NCBI GenBank assembly: GCA_017501125.1
Contig: JAFVXN010000125.1
Coordinates: 1 to 9,483, forward strand
Length of the DNA: 9,483 nt
Source: Clostridia bacterium
Lineage (GTDB): Bacteria; Bacillota; Clostridia; Christensenellales; Borkfalkiaceae
Reading direction: 5' to 3'
The notes under the pieces were generated by a model. The model saw only the letters and a program-made list of their open reading frames with translations. It searched no databases and was not told the origin of the DNA. Positions 6,853 through 9,483 of this stretch are shown here, piece by piece (position 1 is the first letter of the stretch; every line of letters starts with the position of its first letter). The position numbers and the translations under genes were made by a program.

Positions 6853-7767
6853 TTACGGCAAACTGTGCCCTGCCGCGCGGTAAATCTCGTACCACTCCTC
6901 GCCTGTTATATGCACGTCTGCGCCAGCACAAATCTCCCTCAGCCTTGACGGGTTGGTCGTGCCCGCAATCACCTGCATATTGGCAGGATGGCGCAAAATC
7001 CACGCCGCCGCTACGCCCGTCTTCGTGACACCGTATTTTTCGGCGATCTCTTGCAATTTTTGATTCAAAATCGGGTATTTGTCGTCGTCGATATAACACC
7101 CTTCAAAAAATCCGTACTGGAAGGGCGACCACGCCTGAATCGTCATATTTTTGATGCGGCAATATTCTAGCAAGCCGCCACCCAGCATCACGGAATCCGC
7201 GTTCTTCATATTCACGTTCAGTCCCGAGGCGACGAGCCCTGCCTCCGTAGGCGAGAATTGCAACTGATTAGCAACCAAAGGTTGCTTTACCGCCGTTTTT
7301 AAGAGTTCGATTTGCATAGCGTTGTGGTTGGATACGCCAAAACGGCGCACCTTCCCTGCCCGTTTTAAGACGTCAAACGCCTCTGCAACCTCGCAAGGCT
7401 CCATCAGCGTATCCGGTCTATGCAGCAGCAGAACGTCCAAATACTCTACGCCCAAGCGCGCCAAAATCCCGTCGACCGAGCGCAAAATATAATCCTTAGA
7501 AAAATCGTACCTACCGTCGTGGATAGCGCACTTCGACTGGATAATCATCTTGTCGCGCGCGCCTTTGCGCCGAGCCAAATATCCGCCGAACGTCTCTTCC
7601 GCTTTACCCCTGCCGTATATGTCGGCGTGGTCGAAAAAGTTGACGCCGTTGTCCAACGCCGTGTCTATCAAAAGGTCTATTTGCCTTTCATCTATCCCAC
7701 CGATACGCATACAGCCGAGTGCAATTGCAGACGTCTCTATCTGCCCACCGATTTTTATCTTTTTCAT
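6853..7767 (-). CDS. Aldo/keto reductase (YdhF/COG4989-like)
   Basis: This 304-residue cytosolic oxidoreductase has the full aldo/keto reductase catalytic tetrad: D46 and Y51 in NFFDHADIYG, K79 in QSKC, and H116 in LLLHRPD. RFGVSNHN at about 142-149 and the C-terminal segment IAGTTNPSRL, which contacts the 2'-phosphate of NADPH in relatives, complete the barrel. The family reduces carbonyl compounds with NAD(P)H. The substrate cannot be read from the sequence. The LLLHRPDTLMEP and WSPFQYGFFEG segments resemble the E. coli YdhF group (predicted oxidoreductases). The start at 7767 has GGAAG-type ribosome binding sequence at 7772-7781, a few bases upstream. It is a single-gene unit between the tRNA terminator and the shared terminator at 6818-6837. 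No clue links it to its neighbours. Confidence 0.92.
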   Translation of the reverse strand: MKKIKIGGQIETSAIALGCMRIGGIDERQIDLLIDTALDNGVNFFDHADIYGRGKAEETFGGYLARRKGARDKMIIQSKCAIHDGRYDFSKDYILRSVDGILARLGVEYLDVLLLHRPDTLMEPCEVAEAFDVLKRAGKVRRFGVSNHNAMQIELLKTAVKQPLVANQLQFSPTEAGLVASGLNVNMKNADSVMLGGGLLEYCRIKNMTIQAWSPFQYGFFEGCYIDDDKYPILNQKLQEIAEKYGVTKTGVAAAWILRHPANMQVIAGTTNPSRLREICAGADVHITGEEWYEIYRAAGHSLP

Positions 7768-7790
7768 CTCATCTTCCTTCCTTGCATTAC

Positions 7791-7819
7791 ATTATATAGT
7801 AATCGCTAAAAAATATCAA
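7791..7819 (-). promoter_or_regulatory. Promoter of the aldo/keto reductase gene
   Basis: The minus strand reads TTGATA (7819-7814), a 17-base spacer, then TATAAT (7796-7791). There is one mismatch in total. The start near 7784 leaves a leader of about 17 nt. The -35 box lies 10 bases after the end of the upstream tRNA terminator's U-tract, so the promoter insulates this gene from the tRNA unit. Confidence 0.82.
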
Positions 7820-7829
7820 TAGCATTGAC

Positions 7830-7870
7830 AAAAAAAGCGACCCAAACCGCATTTCGATTTAGATCGCTTT
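7830..7870 (-). terminator. Rho-independent terminator of the tRNA-Arg gene
   Basis: Read on the minus strand, 7870-7855 pairs with 7849-7834 over 16 consecutive positions (five are G-U pairs or less stable contacts within an otherwise A-U/G-C stem). The loop is AAATG and a run of seven T follows (7836-7830). The stem begins at the base next to the encoded CCA end of the tRNA. The length and the uninterrupted pairing make this a very clear terminator. Confidence 0.92.
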
Positions 7871-7945
7871 TGGCGTTCCCACAGGGAATCGAACCCCGAA
7901 CTAGCCCTTAGGAGGGGCTTGTTATATCCGTTTAACTATGAGAAC
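7871..7945 (-). tRNA. tRNA-Arg, anticodon CCU (reads AGG)
   Basis: All cloverleaf arms can be traced on the minus strand. The acceptor stem GTTCTCA (7945-7939) pairs with TGGGAAC (7881-7875), with one U-G pair. The D stem is GTTA/TAAC. The anticodon stem AGCCC/GGGCT encloses the loop CTCCTAA, giving anticodon CCT. The T arm is CGGGG-TTCGATT-CCCTG. The discriminator is G (7874) and CCA is encoded (7873-7871), giving 75 nt. The AGG codon it reads is used sparingly here, for example in the DUF1015 gene (R34) and the isocitrate dehydrogenase gene (R215). Confidence 0.96.
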
Positions 7946-7967
7946 GTATTGCTTTGCTATAATCTGT

Positions 7968-7985
7968 GGTTATACCTATATAACC
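7968..7985 (-). other. Hairpin in the 5' leader of the tRNA-Arg precursor
   Basis: GGTTATA and TATAACC form a perfect seven-base-pair stem with a four-base loop, 23 bases before the mature tRNA. It lies within a few bases of the predicted transcript start. It could protect or shape the precursor for RNase P processing, which is inference. Confidence 0.5.
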
Positions 7986-7994
7986 GACCTTTTT

Positions 7995-8023
7995 ATTATA
8001 GCCCCTTTTAAGCAAAAAAGCAA
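7995..8023 (-). promoter_or_regulatory. Promoter of the tRNA-Arg gene
   Basis: The minus strand reads TTGCTT (8023-8018), a 17-base spacer, then TATAAT (8000-7995). The -10 box is perfect and the -35 box matches three of six positions. Start near 7988 gives a leader of about 43 nt before the tRNA. A GC-rich discriminator such as in stringently controlled rRNA promoters is not seen, because AAAAAGG follows the -10 box. Confidence 0.72.
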
Positions 8024-8052
8024 TTCTTTTTTGTCTTTTTCCTTATAAATTT

Positions 8053-8082
8053 GTTGCAAATCGAAAAAAAAGATGATAATAT
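8053..8082 (+). promoter_or_regulatory. Probable promoter region of the glutamate dehydrogenase gene
   Basis: TTGCAA (8054-8059) is followed by overlapping -10 candidates: TAATAT (8077-8082) at 17 bases, or GATAAT (8075-8080) at 15 bases. A separate perfect TATAAT at 8118-8123 has no -35 box at proper spacing and would leave a leader of only about 17 nt. The choice between them is open. This is the weakest core promoter among the protein genes here, which would fit dependence on an activator. Confidence 0.45.
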
Positions 8083-8146
8083 ATTGCTAGATTGAGTTTT
8101 TCGATTGAAAACCACTTTATAATCAATATTTTTAGGAGATATATCT

Positions 8147-9483
8147 ATGACCTACGTTGAAAGAGTCCTTGAAGATTTAAAGCAACGCAACCCTGGTGAA
8201 AAGGAATTTCACCAAGCAGCAACGGAGATTTTGTTGACGCTCGAACCCGTCATCAACGCTCATCCCGAATATGAAAAAGCAGCCCTTTTGGAACGCTTTA
8301 CCGAACCCGAACGCACCATCCTTTTCCGCGTGCCTTGGGTAGACGACAACGGCAACGTACACGTCAACAAAGGCTACCGTGTACAATTCAACAGCGCAAT
8401 CGGTCCCTACAAAGGCGGCTTGCGTTTCCACCCCTCCGTTAACCTTTCGGTTATCAAATTCTTGGGCCTTGAACAAATCTTGAAAAACAGCCTTACGGGG
8501 CTTCCCATCGGCGGCGGCAAAGGCGGCTCCGATTTCGACCCCAAAGGTAAATCGGATAGAGAAATTATGGCTTTCTGCCAAAGTTTTATGACCGAACTTT
8601 TCCGTCATATCGGTGCTGACACGGACGTGCCCGCAGGCGATATCGGCGTAGGCGCTAGAGAGGTCGGTTTCCTCTTCGGGCAATACAAGCGTATCCGTGA
8701 CGAACACGTCGGCGTTTTGACTGGGCGAGGTCTTTCCTACGGTGGCTCCTTGATTAGAAAAGAAGCGACGGGTTATGGCTTGGTTTATATGACCGCAGAG
8801 GCTATGAAATGCCGTGGCGACTCCTTCGAAGGCAAGACGACCGTCGTCTCTGGTAGCGGCAACGTGGCTATCTACGCTTGCGAAAAGGCGCAAGAACTGG
8901 GCGCAAAAGTCGTAGCCATGTACGACTCCAACGGCTACATCTACGACGCTGACGGCATCAAACTTGACGTCGTAAAGCAAATCAAAGAAGTAGAACGCGC
9001 ACGTATTAAAGAATATGCTAACCGCGTACCTGGCGCGAAATACGTAGAAGGCTGCAAAGGCATTTGGACGATCCCTTGTGACGTTGCCCTTCCCTGCGCT
9101 ACGCAAAACGAAATTGATGAAGCAAGTGCGAAAGCACTCGTTGCTAACGGCGTGAAATACGTGGCAGAAGGCGCCAACATGCCCTCCACTTTGGAAGCAA
9201 TCGCAACCTTCCAAAAGGCAGACGGCGTTATCTTCCTCCCTGCAAAAGCAGCAAACGCAGGCGGCGTAGCAACCTCTGCCCTTGAAATGTCGCAATCTTC
9301 CGGTAGATTGTACTGGTCCGCTGAAGAAGTGGATGCAAAACTCAAGACGATTATGGTAAACATCTACCACAATATCGACAATGCCGCAAAGAAATACGGC
9401 TTTGAAGGCAACTACGTAATGGGCGCGAACATCGCAGGCTTTGAAAAAGTAGCCGAAGCAATGATGGCACACGGCATCGTATA
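8147..9483 (+). CDS. gdhA: Glutamate dehydrogenase, hexameric GdhA type, cut at the right edge (probably only the stop is missing)
   Basis: The 445 residues seen are almost the entire enzyme, which interconverts 2-oxoglutarate plus ammonium and glutamate in the cytosol. Lys89 (GPYKGG), Lys113 and the catalytic Lys125 (GGGKGG) are present, as is Asp165 (AGDIG). These fall at the same numbers I recall for Clostridium symbiosum GDH. S377 (VATSALE) matches its substrate-binding Ser. The coenzyme domain has SGSGNVA at 235-241, followed by a beta-2 end reading YDSNG (259-263). That is closer to NADP-dependent GdhA (SDSSG in E. coli) than to the NAD-dependent clostridial GPDG, so NADPH-driven biosynthesis is favoured. 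ATG 8147 has AGGAGA at 8134-8139, seven bases upstream. The window stops after MMAHGIV and the bases TA, so a TAA or TAG stop probably follows at once. Together with the oxidative branch genes at 1-4207 it completes the route to glutamate. Confidence 0.96.
   Translation, partial: MTYVERVLEDLKQRNPGEKEFHQAATEILLTLEPVINAHPEYEKAALLERFTEPERTILFRVPWVDDNGNVHVNKGYRVQFNSAIGPYKGGLRFHPSVNLSVIKFLGLEQILKNSLTGLPIGGGKGGSDFDPKGKSDREIMAFCQSFMTELFRHIGADTDVPAGDIGVGAREVGFLFGQYKRIRDEHVGVLTGRGLSYGGSLIRKEATGYGLVYMTAEAMKCRGDSFEGKTTVVSGSGNVAIYACEKAQELGAKVVAMYDSNGYIYDADGIKLDVVKQIKEVERARIKEYANRVPGAKYVEGCKGIWTIPCDVALPCATQNEIDEASAKALVANGVKYVAEGANMPSTLEAIATFQKADGVIFLPAKAANAGGVATSALEMSQSSGRLYWSAEEVDAKLKTIMVNIYHNIDNAAKKYGFEGNYVMGANIAGFEKVAEAMMAHGIV

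Noticed and set aside
7871..7945. tRNA-Arg as an attachment site for an integrated element
   Set aside because: No integrase, no direct repeat of the tRNA 3' end and no compositional break are seen on either side within the window.
8118..8123. Perfect TATAAT as the glutamate dehydrogenase -10 box
   Set aside because: No acceptable -35 box lies 16-18 bases upstream (TTGAGT is at 20). The predicted start would be within about four bases of the ribosome binding site. Kept only as an alternative in the promoter entry.
8177..9472. A 431-codon open frame antisense to glutamate dehydrogenase
   Set aside because: It mirrors the real gene and follows from the scarcity of TTA, CTA and TCA codons on the sense strand. 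It has no ribosome binding site or recognisable domain, and the composition is shadow-like (many Cys, His, Phe, Val).
1..9483. CRISPR arrays, insertion sequences, toxin-antitoxin or defence modules
   Set aside because: No regularly spaced repeats, transposase motifs, terminal inverted repeats or recognisable defence domains were found on either strand.

Overview
The window looks like a piece of chromosome from an anaerobic Firmicute, most likely an uncultured gut-type clostridium. This placement is an inference from gene content (a Re-type citrate synthase in place of the usual Si-type enzyme, a DUF1015 protein, a clostridial-style hexameric glutamate dehydrogenase), AGGAGG-like ribosome binding sites and near-consensus TTGACA/TATAAT promoters. 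No mobile element, integrase, CRISPR array or rRNA gene is visible.

Layout. Positions 1-4207 hold a minus-strand operon in transcription order Re-citrate synthase (2810-4207), aconitase (864-2795), and an isocitrate dehydrogenase-type enzyme whose 3' end runs off the left edge (1-846). The genes are 14 and 17 bases apart and are served by a perfect-consensus promoter at 4308-4336 with a leader of about 94 nt. Next are two minus-strand genes for small YbjN-like proteins (4446-4913 and 4930-5406), with their own promoter and terminator. A divergent plus-strand DUF1015 gene (5565-6806) follows. It converges on a minus-strand aldo/keto reductase gene (6853-7767) across a two-way terminator. Then come a minus-strand tRNA-Arg(CCU) (7871-7945), with its own promoter and a strong terminator abutting its CCA end, and finally a plus-strand glutamate dehydrogenase (8147 to the right edge), which probably lacks only its stop codon.

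How the genes work together. Re-citrate synthase, aconitase and isocitrate dehydrogenase form the oxidative branch of an incomplete citric acid cycle, converting acetyl-CoA and oxaloacetate to 2-oxoglutarate. The glutamate dehydrogenase about 4 kb away can aminate 2-oxoglutarate to glutamate. The window therefore carries a full acetyl-CoA-to-glutamate route in two transcription units. The intervening YbjN-like, DUF1015 and aldo/keto reductase genes have no evident link to this route.

No undescribed defence or mobile system was found. The most interesting leads are a possible structured leader on the citrate synthase operon, a near-identical 16/17-nt sequence shared by that leader and the glutamate dehydrogenase upstream region, the divergent YbjN-like pair, and the DGHHR motif of the DUF1015 protein. 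Every stretch without a gene is under 300 bases, and the promoters and terminators listed account for most of them.
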